A DNA stretch of 45,271 nucleotides from Shewanella colwelliana ATCC 39565 (GCF_000518705.1 NZ_JAEC01000033.1:1-45271), one strand, 5' to 3'; positions 17,946 to 26,650 are shown, numbered from the stretch's first letter. Numbers and translations: made by a program. Notes: generated by a model not told the origin, from the sequence alone.

Positions 17946-19503
17946 GGTCCGCTCCTTGTGCGCTTGCTGGCACCGAGTCATCAGTTTTTTGGGGAATCGC
18001 CTCAACAGTACTGGCATTAAGGTAAAAGTTACGGCGAACATCTTTATTCAAACATTCGTCACTGAGCTCATCGACTTTACCTTGGCTAACAAGCTGCGCG
18101 ATAAGGTCATTACCACAGCTTTGATAGGCCACACCATGAGTGGCATATGGGGCTACGAAATGTTTAGCATTGCTGAGTTTTTCCATTGCCATTTCGCCCC
18201 AGCTTGGTGGGGTGGCAGGGTCAAGCTCTCCCGACAACACTAAGGTTGGAATGGCACTATCGATAGGGGCTGAAAAATCACTGTCTACCGCTGGAATGTT
18301 CCAAATAGGGCAGCTTTGATCGAAGACTTTTAACATCTCTCGGCCAAAATAGCCTTGCTCTGCCTGCTGGCGCTCTTCACTGCTGAAGCGTTGCCAGTCT
18401 TCTCCGCAAACTACAGCAGCATGCATACCCGCAGCGATACCTGTGCTGTTAATGGTGAGCGCGTAAAGCCCCATAATAGGTTGAAAATTATCTTGTGCGG
18501 CCTGATTAATGGCGTGTGGGATCAGGGCTCTGACATTTGGCATATAGAGCGCCATGCGCACCGCACCCATAAACTTGGCTTGGGTCATGGTGAGCTGAGT
18601 GGGCTCACTGGTAAGCGGATCTCGGGTTTGGCTAATCGCAGGGCCTTGGCTTAGTCTGTCATTAACCTGGGCAAAATCGGTTGCCAACTGCGGGAACTGC
18701 TGCTGACATAAGGTATTGTTTTGACAATCTTGTAGCAGTAGGTCAAGTGCGCGGCTTATGGCGTCACCTATGTGTAATACACTTTGCTGCATAGGCACTA
18801 CGCCATCGATAGTGACGGTAGATAGAGCCTGTGGATACTGACGCATATAGAGTTGTGCCATACGTGAGCCATAGGAGATGCCATAAAGATGTAGTTTTTG
18901 ATAACCTATGTGTTCACGCACCGCTTCAAAATCTTTGAGGGCTGTATTGCTACCATACTGGGTCACATCTGCGTCGATACCATCTAAGCATGCTTGGCTT
19001 TCTGCGCCGATATCGACATCACTATCGTTAATAGAGAGTGCTCCTTCAAACCCTTCTCCTGTGCACTCAAGTAGATTTGATTGGCCCGTACCACGTTGGT
19101 CGATGAGCAGAATATCTCTATGTTGACGCACTTTGCTGAAGATTTTATCGAAACCAGGGGCGTTTTCGATGGCCGATTGGCCTGGGCCACCCGCGATAGC
19201 CAGCAGGGCTTCGCTGGGGAAGCTAGGTTTAATCGCAGGCAATATCACATAGTGTACTTGAATTTGTTTGCTATCGGGCAGATTGTAGTTTTCTGGCACC
19301 GATACGCTGCCGCAGCGCAACCTATCTGAAAGCCCTTCTACATAACAAGATTCAGCCGTTGACGTGTTGTCTGTGTTGGCCCAAGTGGGCTGTGAGAATA
19401 GCAGCAAGCCAGCCGCAGCAGGGATCATTAGAGCGCCTAGCTGTTTGAGGCTTATTTTGTTGCTTGGGTTATTGCCCATATGATTAACCTTTCCATGAAG
19501 CAT
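17938..19503 (-). CDS. Exported alpha/beta hydrolase, TAP-like
   Basis: A 521-residue predicted secreted hydrolase. The signal peptide covers about residues 20-42 (LLLFSQPTWA). The oxyanion region is GGPGQSAIEN, the nucleophile elbow GISYGSR gives the catalytic Ser, the Asp is in SGELDPATPP and the His in ATHGVAY. It resembles TAP-type tripeptidyl aminopeptidases and proline iminopeptidases, with the TAP C-terminal domain. A second ATG eight codons in has GGAAAGG upstream; the first has AAGGAA 8 nt upstream and is kept. It leads an operon with a NatAB-like exporter and faces a YtrA-type regulator, so it may act in export or degradation of a peptide. The substrate is unknown. Confidence 0.88.
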   Translation of the reverse strand: MLHGKVNHMGNNPSNKISLKQLGALMIPAAAGLLLFSQPTWANTDNTSTAESCYVEGLSDRLRCGSVSVPENYNLPDSKQIQVHYVILPAIKPSFPSEALLAIAGGPGQSAIENAPGFDKIFSKVRQHRDILLIDQRGTGQSNLLECTGEGFEGALSINDSDVDIGAESQACLDGIDADVTQYGSNTALKDFEAVREHIGYQKLHLYGISYGSRMAQLYMRQYPQALSTVTIDGVVPMQQSVLHIGDAISRALDLLLQDCQNNTLCQQQFPQLATDFAQVNDRLSQGPAISQTRDPLTSEPTQLTMTQAKFMGAVRMALYMPNVRALIPHAINQAAQDNFQPIMGLYALTINSTGIAAGMHAAVVCGEDWQRFSSEERQQAEQGYFGREMLKVFDQSCPIWNIPAVDSDFSAPIDSAIPTLVLSGELDPATPPSWGEMAMEKLSNAKHFVAPYATHGVAYQSCGNDLIAQLVSQGKVDELSDECLNKDVRRNFYLNASTVEAIPQKTDDSVPASAQGADHD

Positions 19504-19528
19504 GATACTTATTCCTTAGTTGAAATTT

Positions 19529-19582
19529 ACTGTATCTATGTTAATTTAGTACTGTATCGGTGTATCAATGTATTAATACAGT
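19529..19582. promoter_or_regulatory. Repeated operator between the two ABC operons
   Basis: The 91-bp divergent gap holds ACTGTATC at 19529-19536 and again at 19551-19558 (22 bp apart), a further TGTATC at 19561-19566, and the inverted half ATACAGT at 19576-19582. ACTGTAT (19551) and ATACAGT (19576) form a 7-bp inverted repeat with an 18-bp spacer, and TGTATTAATACA (19569-19580) is a perfect palindrome. This is the expected layout for binding by the adjacent YtrA-type GntR regulator, controlling both directions. Confidence 0.7.
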
Positions 19583-19594
19583 GACTAAAGGCTA

Positions 19595-19969
19595 ATGCTA
19601 GAATTACTTAATGTCAACCCCAGTAGTGGCGATCCAATTTACCGACAGTTAAGCGAACAGATTGTGCGTTTGATTGTGGGTGGGCAGCTGCAGCAGCAAC
19701 AGGTATTACCGTCGGTAAGGCAGATTGCTGAGCATTTAACGGTGAACCCTATGACGGTATCACGAGCCATACAATTGCTGGTGGAGCAAGGGTGGCTTGA
19801 GCGTCGTCGTGGCCAACCCACAAGGGTTGCGGCGCGGGAGGAGAGTGAAACAACCTCTGGCGCGCAGTTGCTGGTGCCACAAGTCGAAGCGCTAATTGCA
19901 CAGGCGACCCAATTAGGTGTTAGCGTCGAAGAACTTCAAGATGTGATTGCGAAAGTTTGGCATAAATAA
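19595..19969 (+). CDS. GntR family regulator, YtrA type
   Basis: A 124-residue regulator with a GntR winged helix (about residues 10-75: DPIYRQLSEQIVRLI, LPSVRQIAEHL, MTVSRAIQLL) and only a short C-terminal dimerisation tail, the hallmark of the YtrA subfamily. Such regulators usually repress an adjacent ABC transporter and respond to cell-wall or membrane-active compounds. AAAGG lies 3 nt before the ATG, a tight spacing. The ATPase gene starts 15 nt downstream. The operator cluster just upstream would give autorepression and control of the divergent operon. Confidence 0.93.
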   Translation: MLELLNVNPSSGDPIYRQLSEQIVRLIVGGQLQQQQVLPSVRQIAEHLTVNPMTVSRAIQLLVEQGWLERRRGQPTRVAAREESETTSGAQLLVPQVEALIAQATQLGVSVEELQDVIAKVWHK

Positions 19970-19984
19970 TTAGGATGATTGAAT

Positions 19985-20830
19985 ATGGACCACAACGAAC
20001 AGCCCATTTTAGCGTTTCAGCACCTGAGTAAGCAGTTTGATGATCAGCTTGCTATCAATGATCTCTCTATGGCGCTATACCCTGGTATGGTTGTGGGCTT
20101 ACTTGGGCAAAATGGTGCCGGTAAGTCAACATTAATGCGTTGTGCTTTGGGCATTGTTGATGTGAGTCAGGGTCAAGTTTCATTGTTAGGCGAGTCTAGT
20201 GGTGAGTTAAGTTCAAAGGTGAAAGAGCGCTTGGGTTATGTGCCTCAACAACCCTTTGGTTATGAGGGATTCACCGTTGAAAAAGCCCTTCAGTTACATA
20301 GAAGCTTCTACCCAGATTGGGACATTAAATTAGAGCAAGATTGGCTAGCACGCTTTGAGCTTGAGGGGAAAAAGCAGGTGCAGCGATTATCTGTGGGCCA
20401 ACGGCAATCTTTAGCCCTGATTATGGCCATGGCGTACAGACCTAAGTTATTGATCTTAGATGAACCCGTTGCCAGTTTAGACCCTATCGCTCGTCGTGAA
20501 TTTATGTCTGATCTGTTTGACTTAGCCTTAGATTCCGGCTCTGCTGTATTGTTTTCTTCTCATATCACCTCAGACTTAGAGCGTGTGGCCAGTCATCTGG
20601 CATTGATGAAAAAAGGTAAGTTGGTCATCTTTAAAGAGATAGACCGCGTGCGAGAAGAGATTCGCTTAATCACCTTAAAAGCCAATCAATCGTTACCCAA
20701 TGAATTACTGGTATTAAATCAACTCGGTGAGCAGTTATTAGTTGATAACTACCACGAAGGAATAGCGCCCCTTTGCGACGCGGTGGCGTCAGTTAATCTT
20801 GAACAGTTGTTTATGGAGCTGCATCGATGA
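19985..20830 (+). CDS. ABC transporter ATP-binding protein (YtrB-like)
   Basis: A 281-residue ATPase with Walker A GQNGAGKST (about residues 41-49), signature LSVGQRQSL, Walker B LLILDEPVASLD and switch His in FSSHITSDLE. Similarity is to ATPases paired with YtrA-type regulators. ATG 19985 is used, with AGGA 9 nt upstream. The stop overlaps the start of the membrane gene in an ATGA (20827-20830), so the two products form one exporter. Regulation is expected through the upstream GntR protein. Confidence 0.93.
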   Translation: MDHNEQPILAFQHLSKQFDDQLAINDLSMALYPGMVVGLLGQNGAGKSTLMRCALGIVDVSQGQVSLLGESSGELSSKVKERLGYVPQQPFGYEGFTVEKALQLHRSFYPDWDIKLEQDWLARFELEGKKQVQRLSVGQRQSLALIMAMAYRPKLLILDEPVASLDPIARREFMSDLFDLALDSGSAVLFSSHITSDLERVASHLALMKKGKLVIFKEIDRVREEIRLITLKANQSLPNELLVLNQLGEQLLVDNYHEGIAPLCDAVASVNLEQLFMELHR

Positions 20831-22092
20831 GATGGCCAAATTCGCTGCGCGGCATGATGTGCATGTGGTTCTTTGACTTGGGGAGTGTCAGCTTTCTCGG
20901 TACGGCTATGTTGGCGTTTGTGTTGATGTTGCTGTTGAGCATGGGCGGTAAGCTTGAAGCGATATCAATGATGCTGGGCATGATGCAAGTATCTACATCG
21001 GCCGCGATAGCGTGGCAGTTTAATCGTTTAGCTGCGACCGAATGGGCAGCCTTGGTTCCGCATTACCGCCACAACGTCTTGATTCAGGCTGTGTTTATTG
21101 GTTCTGTAGTGACGAGCATTTCAGTGTTCACCAGTATCTTGTTGGAACTACCTATGGGAGTAGAGCTGGTGCTGGTGGCTACGCTCGCTGGCTTAAGCTT
21201 TATCTATTTTTGCTGCCGTTATGTCAAAGGTTTCTATTTCTCTTTCTTTTTGTTCTTGCTGCTGCCATTTTTAGACGATATTGCTAAGCAGATCCCTGGG
21301 CCGAGCTTGCTGATTATTGCCATCGCAGTATTTATGGTTGCAGGGCTGCTATGGCGAGAGATCGTGGCGTTAAAATGGCACAACGAGGCGCGTTCTGTTT
21401 ACCTCAATGGATTAGAGATGGGTTGGTTTTGGTTGCCAAGCTTTGGTTCGTTGCGATTCATGTCTTACATCGATAGGTTTTTGCATCCAGCAAACTTTTT
21501 CTTGGGCGCAATGCTATCGATGATCGTCGTCACTATGCCGATCATCGCCTTGTTGGTCACCCTCATTAACTACATCGCTGATATAGAACTGCCTGTGCTA
21601 TTTATTTTGGGTCAGTTTAGTGCCATCTGCTGCGCAATGGTGCATTGGAGCCGAGTTCAGCGTTGGCGAGCGGTTGAGGCACTTTATATGTTGCCCGGAT
21701 TTGACGGTAAACAGGGGATGGTGGAGGCGTTTGCTGCGGCGCAATATCGACTGTTAGCTCTGCTTACGCTAATGATGGCGGTTATCGCAACTTTAGTTGG
21801 CCTGTCGAATGATTCATTTACCTTTGTATTGTGGGGTCATGTGGTACTCAGTACCTTCTGTGCCTGTGCGCTCCTGTTGGGTTTTGGTTGTGCAGCCAAA
21901 GGCGCGATACATATAACGTTGACTATGCTAGTTGTTGTCGCCCACTCTATATGGTTGTCCAGTTCACTGATTGCCATACGCGATGGTGAAGAAATAATTT
22001 ACTGGTTATTTGTAGACATCGGATTAGTGGCGTTTTCCATGCTAACCCTTTGGTGGGGAAAGAAAAAGCTCTGGAGTGGCGATCTGGCGTAA
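20827..22092 (+). CDS. Multi-pass membrane subunit of the YtrA-linked ABC transporter
   Basis: A 421-residue integral membrane protein with about ten to twelve hydrophobic helices and no large extracytoplasmic domain. No specific family was recognised by sequence; the function is assigned from the ATGA overlap with the ATPase gene. The stretch FWLPSFGSLRFMSYIDRFLHP in the middle is polar and aromatic and may be the ATPase-contacting or gating loop. A short weak hairpin (22136-22147) with a T-run lies downstream. The substrate is unknown. Confidence 0.8.
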   Translation: MRWPNSLRGMMCMWFFDLGSVSFLGTAMLAFVLMLLLSMGGKLEAISMMLGMMQVSTSAAIAWQFNRLAATEWAALVPHYRHNVLIQAVFIGSVVTSISVFTSILLELPMGVELVLVATLAGLSFIYFCCRYVKGFYFSFFLFLLLPFLDDIAKQIPGPSLLIIAIAVFMVAGLLWREIVALKWHNEARSVYLNGLEMGWFWLPSFGSLRFMSYIDRFLHPANFFLGAMLSMIVVTMPIIALLVTLINYIADIELPVLFILGQFSAICCAMVHWSRVQRWRAVEALYMLPGFDGKQGMVEAFAAAQYRLLALLTLMMAVIATLVGLSNDSFTFVLWGHVVLSTFCACALLLGFGCAAKGAIHITLTMLVVVAHSIWLSSSLIAIRDGEEIIYWLFVDIGLVAFSMLTLWWGKKKLWSGDLA

Positions 22093-22135
22093 CCCCACGA
22101 AATCCATGGGTTTTGTGCACCGCTTAACAGTATTT

Positions 22136-22156
22136 GAGCAAAAGCTCTTATTTTTT
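22136..22156 (+). terminator. Possible weak terminator after the ABC operon
   Basis: GAGC-AAAA-GCTC is followed by TTATTTTTT, 44 nt after the stop codon. The stem is only 4-6 bp. Confidence 0.4.
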
Positions 22157-22219
22157 AGCCAATGTTAAAGTAAAATGCGCAAAACAGGTACACTTGTACG
22201 CTAAAAAAGGTCATAAAAA

Positions 22220-24013
22220 ATGTCACTCGAGCAATATCATCCAATTCGTCTGATTCAAGAGCAGAGCCGCCAACTCGGTGAGGCGACCGCCCTTGAAGGC
22301 TATGGAATGGCCGCTCCGTGGGATCGCATTAGCTGGCGTTCTTTTGGTGAAATTAGTGACAACCTTGCTAAAGCGCTCATTGAAAAAGCGATTGAGCGTC
22401 AAGATAAAATCGTTATTTTGTCGCAAAACTGCCCACAATGGACCTGTGCGGATGTCGGTGCGCTAAAAGCGAAAGCAGTTGTGGTACCCATTTATCCAAC
22501 TAGCACCATTGAGCAAGCGCGTTACATTATTAACGATGCACAAGCCAAGTTGATATTTGTCGGTGATGCAGAGCAGTACAAGATGGCCTGCGAGCTTGTT
22601 AAGCTGTGTGATAGCTTGGTTGATATTGTGGTTTTTGATGCCAGTGTCGCCTTGAAAGATAGCACTCACAGCCATTTTGATACCTTTATAGCGCAAACCT
22701 TTGCTGCGGCGTCGGACGTCGAATTAGCGGCGCGTATTAAAGAGAGTCATCTCGATGATTTAGTCACACTCATTTATACCTCTGGTACCACGGGCGACCC
22801 TAAAGGGGTGATGCTCGATTATCGTAATATTGCGTCTATGGTGCGCCAGCACGACACGGTACTGCCGTTTATTGCTGGTGATGTATCGTTAGCCTTCCTG
22901 CCATTGAGTCATGTATTTGAGCGCGGCTGGAGCTTTTACGTATTATGCCGGGGTGGTCATAATGTCTATCTGCAAGACCCTATGACGGTAAAAGACGCCA
23001 TTGTAGATGTTAAACCGCATACTTTATGTGTGGTGCCGCGTTTTCTTGAGAAAGTCTACAGCGCTGTGCAGGACAAAGTCATCAAGGCGCCCGAAACGCG
23101 TCAGAAACTATTTACTTGGGCTATCTCGGTGGGTAGTCGTCAGTTTGAGGTGGGGCAAGGGCGTGCTAAGGGCTCATTAGCGTTAAATCTGCAATGGAAA
23201 TTGGCGAATAAATTGGTGTTTAGCAAGCTGCAGCAAGTGTTAGGGGGCCGCCTAAAATTTATGCCGTGTGGTGGCGCTGCGCTGGACCAAAATGTTGCCA
23301 GTTTTTTCCATGCGATCAACGTACCTGTACTGTGTGGGTATGGGATGACCGAAACTGTCGCCACGATTACCTGTAATACTTTGGATAACCGTGTTGCTGG
23401 ATCCAACGGAAAAACTCTGCCAGAAGTTGAGATAAAACTGGGCAAAGACAATGAGATTTTAGTTCGCGGTGATACCGTGATGCGTGGTTACTATAACCGC
23501 CCAGATGATACCGCTGCGACTTTCGACGAGGGGTGGTTGAAAACTGGTGATGCTGGCCATATCGACGAACAAGGCAACTTATTTATTACAGACCGTATTA
23601 AAGAGTTGATGAAAACTTCTAACGGCAAATATATTGCGCCTCAGCGTGTGGAAGGTACTGTTGGCTGCTGCCCGTTTATTGAGCAGGTTGCTATTATTGC
23701 GGATGCCAAAAATTACGTGACAGCCTTGATTGTGCCAGCCTTTGAGTCGTTGGAGAGCTGGGCACAAGAGAAAGGGTTGCACTATGAGTCACCGATTGAC
23801 TTACTGCGCCACAGTCACGTGATTGAACATTTTGAGCAGCGCTTAAAGACTTTGCAGAGTGAGTTGGCAGGATTTGAAAAGATTAAGAAGTTTACCTTGC
23901 TGCCTGAGGCGTTTTCGATGGAAGCGGGTTTAATCACACCAACGATGAAGCTGCGCCGCAAAATGATTTATCACAAGTATGCCAGTGAAATTAGTGCCAT
24001 GTATGTTAAGTGA
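22220..24013 (+). CDS. Long-chain acyl-CoA synthetase (AMP-forming)
   Basis: A 597-residue adenylate-forming ligase that should activate fatty acids to acyl-CoA through an acyl-AMP. The P-loop is LIYTSGTTGDPKGVML (about residues 190-205), followed by YGMTET, TGDAGHIDEQG, and the C-terminal hinge region DRIKELMKTSNGKYIAPQ with the core Lys. Length and wording match the FAA1/FadD15 branch of about 600 residues rather than E. coli FadD. AAAGG precedes the ATG. It stands alone, with a terminator downstream; two thioesterases lie within 4 kb. Confidence 0.92.
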   Translation: MSLEQYHPIRLIQEQSRQLGEATALEGYGMAAPWDRISWRSFGEISDNLAKALIEKAIERQDKIVILSQNCPQWTCADVGALKAKAVVVPIYPTSTIEQARYIINDAQAKLIFVGDAEQYKMACELVKLCDSLVDIVVFDASVALKDSTHSHFDTFIAQTFAAASDVELAARIKESHLDDLVTLIYTSGTTGDPKGVMLDYRNIASMVRQHDTVLPFIAGDVSLAFLPLSHVFERGWSFYVLCRGGHNVYLQDPMTVKDAIVDVKPHTLCVVPRFLEKVYSAVQDKVIKAPETRQKLFTWAISVGSRQFEVGQGRAKGSLALNLQWKLANKLVFSKLQQVLGGRLKFMPCGGAALDQNVASFFHAINVPVLCGYGMTETVATITCNTLDNRVAGSNGKTLPEVEIKLGKDNEILVRGDTVMRGYYNRPDDTAATFDEGWLKTGDAGHIDEQGNLFITDRIKELMKTSNGKYIAPQRVEGTVGCCPFIEQVAIIADAKNYVTALIVPAFESLESWAQEKGLHYESPIDLLRHSHVIEHFEQRLKTLQSELAGFEKIKKFTLLPEAFSMEAGLITPTMKLRRKMIYHKYASEISAMYVK

Positions 24014-24030
24014 TCGGTAACTGATTAGAA

Positions 24031-24057
24031 AAAGGGACGTATTTACGTTCCTTTTTT
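24031..24057 (+). terminator. Intrinsic terminator after the acyl-CoA synthetase gene
   Basis: A 10-bp stem with one wobble (AAAGGGACGT with ACGTTCCTTT), a 4-nt loop and a T-run at 24052-24057. Confidence 0.85.
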
Positions 24058-24159
24058 ATTGAGCTGTTTTACCAATGTGGAGTCCTGTTGCATCCATTTC
24101 TGTTCTCAGTTACCGTCAGCAGCACAATAATAAAACGATAATCGATAAAGGAACTTCCC

Positions 24160-24564
24160 GTGTCGCAGACCTTTTTTACCTTAGCTATTCAACCACGATT
24201 CAATGAAACCGATGGCCTAGGTCACATCAATAACACCGTCATCCCCGTATGGTTTGAGGCGGCGCGTGAACCCGTGTTTGAGATCTTCAATCCCAGCCTT
24301 AATCTGGCTGAGTGGAACCTCATTGTCGCTGGGTTTACGATTGCCTATACCGCGCCGACTAACTACGGTAAACCCGTAGAGGTTAAAACCTGGATAAGTC
24401 GAGTGGGTAGTAGCAGTTTTGAAGTCGCGCAGCAGAGTTGGCAAGCTGGCAAGATGACCGCTGAAGCTAAGACGACGCTGGTGCATTATGATTATGCTGT
24501 GGAAAAAAGCGTCCCGATTGCAGATGTGGTCAAACAGGCTCTGTTGCACCTAACTGGCGGGTAG
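24160..24564 (+). CDS. Acyl-CoA thioesterase, 4HBT hot-dog family
   Basis: A 134-residue cytosolic hot-dog protein. The N-terminal RFNETDGLGHINNTVIPVWF carries the 4-hydroxybenzoyl-CoA thioesterase signature: Asp at the DGLGHINN turn, which in this family positions the catalytic carboxylate. It is expected to hydrolyse acyl-CoA thioesters. The start is GTG 24160 with AAGGA 7 nt upstream. It follows the acyl-CoA synthetase gene but is separated by a terminator. The substrate is not identifiable from sequence. Confidence 0.9.
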   Translation: MSQTFFTLAIQPRFNETDGLGHINNTVIPVWFEAAREPVFEIFNPSLNLAEWNLIVAGFTIAYTAPTNYGKPVEVKTWISRVGSSSFEVAQQSWQAGKMTAEAKTTLVHYDYAVEKSVPIADVVKQALLHLTGG

Positions 24565-24571
24565 CCTGAAT

Positions 24572-24609
24572 AGGGCTTATTTAATCTAAGTTGACTTTAA
24601 ATAAGCCTT
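24572..24609. terminator. Bidirectional hairpin between convergent genes
   Basis: AGGGCTTATTTAA (24572-24584) pairs with TTAAATAAGCCTT (24597-24609) over 13 positions with one wobble, and a 12-nt loop. It lies between the convergent thioesterase and GNAT genes and touches the GNAT stop codon. No long T-run follows on either strand. Confidence 0.55.
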
Positions 24610-24853
24610 AAAGAAATTTCTTTACATACCAGCAGCTTGCGGTTATTTGGTATTGCTGCGCTTTTGCCCAGAGTAACCCGTGCCTGACTAAACGCTCTGC
24701 TAACCCTTTACCGCGTAAGGCCTCGGGAACATACGTGCGTGAAAAATCAACATGATCACCTTGCAAGCCATATTCTAATACAGCTTGATTATTGTCGATT
24801 TCGATAACAAACTGCTGCTGTTCAGCTTGATGTTTAATGGCTATTTCTGTCAT
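24608..24853 (-). CDS. Small GNAT N-acetyltransferase-like protein
   Basis: An 81-residue protein of the single-domain Gcn5-like family (COG2388/YjdJ type). The short core has DFSRTYVPEALRGKGLAERLV, which contains the acetyl-CoA-binding RGKGLA loop, and the C-terminal ITASCWYVKKFL with a conserved-type Cys. Members have a truncated GNAT fold and few have known substrates. It is divergent from the outer-membrane barrel gene, with the palindrome CTGTTATAACAG in between. Confidence 0.88.
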   Translation of the reverse strand: MTEIAIKHQAEQQQFVIEIDNNQAVLEYGLQGDHVDFSRTYVPEALRGKGLAERLVRHGLLWAKAQQYQITASCWYVKKFL

Positions 24854-24884
24854 AAGGTTTTATCACTCCGATTGAGTATTGTCT

Positions 24885-24896
24885 CTGTTATAACAG
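24885..24896. promoter_or_regulatory. 12-bp palindrome in a divergent promoter region
   Basis: CTGTTATAACAG is a perfect palindrome 31 nt upstream of the GNAT start, on the side of the divergent barrel gene. It is followed by five T residues on the plus strand. It may be an operator; the binding protein is not known. Confidence 0.4.
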
Positions 24897-25007
24897 TTTT
24901 TGCTTGCGGTTAGCTATGGCTATATTTGGGGGCTACCTTGCGTCGACCGGACTGCTATGGCGCAGATAGATTATAATTTTTTTCACTTTTTAGTTGGGTC
25001 AGTCTAG

Positions 25008-26045
25008 GTGTTGAAAAATAGATGTAACCATTTTTTTAGGGCTCGTTATCTCCCGTCTCTTACCATGGCGCTTTGTTTGGCTGGCGTAGGCACTAAAGTA
25101 CATGCTGTCGGTACGGATTTGCGTCATGTGATTGAGGCTAAAGTTAAAGGCGACATCACCAGCACTATAGTGTTAACCGATGCCAACCTGATTTCGTTAG
25201 GGATTGTCGATTTTAACCCTAACTCTTTAGTCGACTTGAGTGAGATAGGCGATATCAATGTTGGTGATGAAGAGACCCTACGTCGGCGCAGCCAGCTAAA
25301 GAGTTACACTGTTCCTTGGGAAAGCGATGACGTACAGCTGACACCACAATGGACTAGATCTGTTGGCGTACGATTTTCTTATGTGAGTGCGACTGACAGT
25401 ATCGAGGGGATTGACGATAGAACACTTCAAAGTCCGTTAGAAGACACGAGTTACCTTCTGGCGGGAGAGTATCGCTGGAAATATGAGATCAATCAAAACT
25501 GGAATCTCGCTTTGGGCTTAGGTGGTCAGTTTCTGTGGCTAGAAAACAGCTTAAAATATCAAGATCCCCTTCTCGAAAGTTTCAGTAACCTTATCGACAA
25601 CGCCTTTGTTAATACCAGTTATGGTGCACTTATGTTTGACCCCAATGCGGAGTTAACCTATGCCAGTCAATGGTATGGGCATAAATGGGAGTTTATTAGT
25701 TCACTACGTTACGCTGTTGGACGTACAGTGTTTACAGATGACGGTGCTCAAGCGGTTTCCCCCCAAGTTGGGCGTTTTAGTAACGCTTTCGTATTTCATT
25801 ATCAGTTGCCTAATGCATGGGATAGCCGTAATGAACTGCGCATGCTGATTAAGCGGGTTGATCTGACAGGTGATGTGGTCGACCCAATGGGGACTCGCGA
25901 CTATTATGAACTCGGTGCAGGCTGGATAGTTGAAACGCCATCGTTATCCTCTTGGCTAAACAATATTGGCGTGGGGATCACGCTTAATATCAATAGCGGC
26001 CTGAGTGGCGGTGGCATTGTATTATTGCTCAATGAGGAGCTTTGA
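25008..26045 (+). CDS. Solitary outer-membrane autotransporter-type beta-barrel protein
   Basis: A 345-residue exported protein. The signal peptide is about residues 8-33 (LCLAGVGTKVHA). The rest alternates aromatic and polar residues in strand-like segments (WTRSVGVRFSYV, YLLAGEYRWKYEINQNW, WEFISSLRYAVG) and ends GIVLLLNEEL, consistent with an outer-membrane barrel. It resembles the solitary autotransporter barrel family, meaning a barrel lacking a passenger. The start is GTG 25008 or TTG 25011; no clear ribosome site decides. A TATAAT at 24972-24977 may be its -10 box. Function is unknown. Confidence 0.75.
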   Translation: MLKNRCNHFFRARYLPSLTMALCLAGVGTKVHAVGTDLRHVIEAKVKGDITSTIVLTDANLISLGIVDFNPNSLVDLSEIGDINVGDEETLRRRSQLKSYTVPWESDDVQLTPQWTRSVGVRFSYVSATDSIEGIDDRTLQSPLEDTSYLLAGEYRWKYEINQNWNLALGLGGQFLWLENSLKYQDPLLESFSNLIDNAFVNTSYGALMFDPNAELTYASQWYGHKWEFISSLRYAVGRTVFTDDGAQAVSPQVGRFSNAFVFHYQLPNAWDSRNELRMLIKRVDLTGDVVDPMGTRDYYELGAGWIVETPSLSSWLNNIGVGITLNINSGLSGGGIVLLLNEEL

Positions 26046-26080
26046 TTCACTTTTCCACCACCCAGCTTTGTTCTTTTAGG

Positions 26081-26509
26081 CTATTTTGCTTGATGATCGC
26101 GTAAAACGGCGAGTAGTTCTGGCGTTAATTCTGCCTTGGTTTTAGTGTTGAAATTAAACATGACCGCCACCGATGAACCGACTGTGGTTACAGCTTGCTG
26201 CTGCTCACTAAAGACTTGATAGTGCATGGTAAAACGGTCGCTTTGAATATCACTAATACTCACACCAACATGCAGCGTATCGGGGAAGGTGATCGGTCTT
26301 TTATAGCGGGCGCTATTGTCGCTGATCACTGGGCCTAGGCCTGATTTATACATCTCATCGAGCGGAAAAAATCGGTTAAAAAAATCGATGCGTGCTGTTT
26401 CAAAGTAGCGAAAATAGACCACATTGTTGACGTGCTGTAGGGCGTCCATTTCCCCCCAAGCAACCGAGATAGAAGTATGAATTGGGTATTGTTGGATAAA
26501 TTTTTCCAC
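26081..26509 (-). CDS. Acyl-CoA thioesterase, hot-dog family
   Basis: A 142-residue hot-dog protein with the signature AWGEMDALQHVNNVVYFRYFETARIDFF-type wording, where the Asp after MDALQHVNN marks the 4HBT/YbgC active-site region. It should cleave acyl-CoA thioesters. The start is placed at GTG 26509 because AGGAAG lies 8 nt upstream and no ribosome site precedes the TTG at 26536, which would add nine residues. It lies downstream of the mtnC-like gene on the same strand, behind a terminator hairpin. Confidence 0.85.
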   Translation of the reverse strand: MEKFIQQYPIHTSISVAWGEMDALQHVNNVVYFRYFETARIDFFNRFFPLDEMYKSGLGPVISDNSARYKRPITFPDTLHVGVSISDIQSDRFTMHYQVFSEQQQAVTTVGSSVAVMFNFNTKTKAELTPELLAVLRDHQAK

Positions 26510-26607
26510 GGGGATCACTTCCTTTTGCTCTTTCAAATTTAAACGCTTGTTTGATTGAGCGTAACAGCATGACTATGTAGCAACAAGAGGCAACTGCAGG
26601 AACAAAA

Positions 26608-26630
26608 ACAGGCACCTTAGGTGCCTTTTG
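26608..26630. terminator. Terminator downstream of the mtnC-like gene
   Basis: AGGCACC-TTA-GGTGCCT is a perfect 7-bp stem with T-tracts on both strands (GTTTTTG on the minus strand, TTTT on the plus). It closes the mtnC-like transcript on the minus strand, about 20 nt past the stop. Confidence 0.75.
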
Positions 26631-26650
26631 GGAGAGGGCTAACTTAACGG

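Noticed and set aside
17946..18041. N-terminal extension of the NatA-like ATPase
   Set aside because: It overlaps the end of the hydrolase gene, and AAGGAG marks the ATG at 17945.
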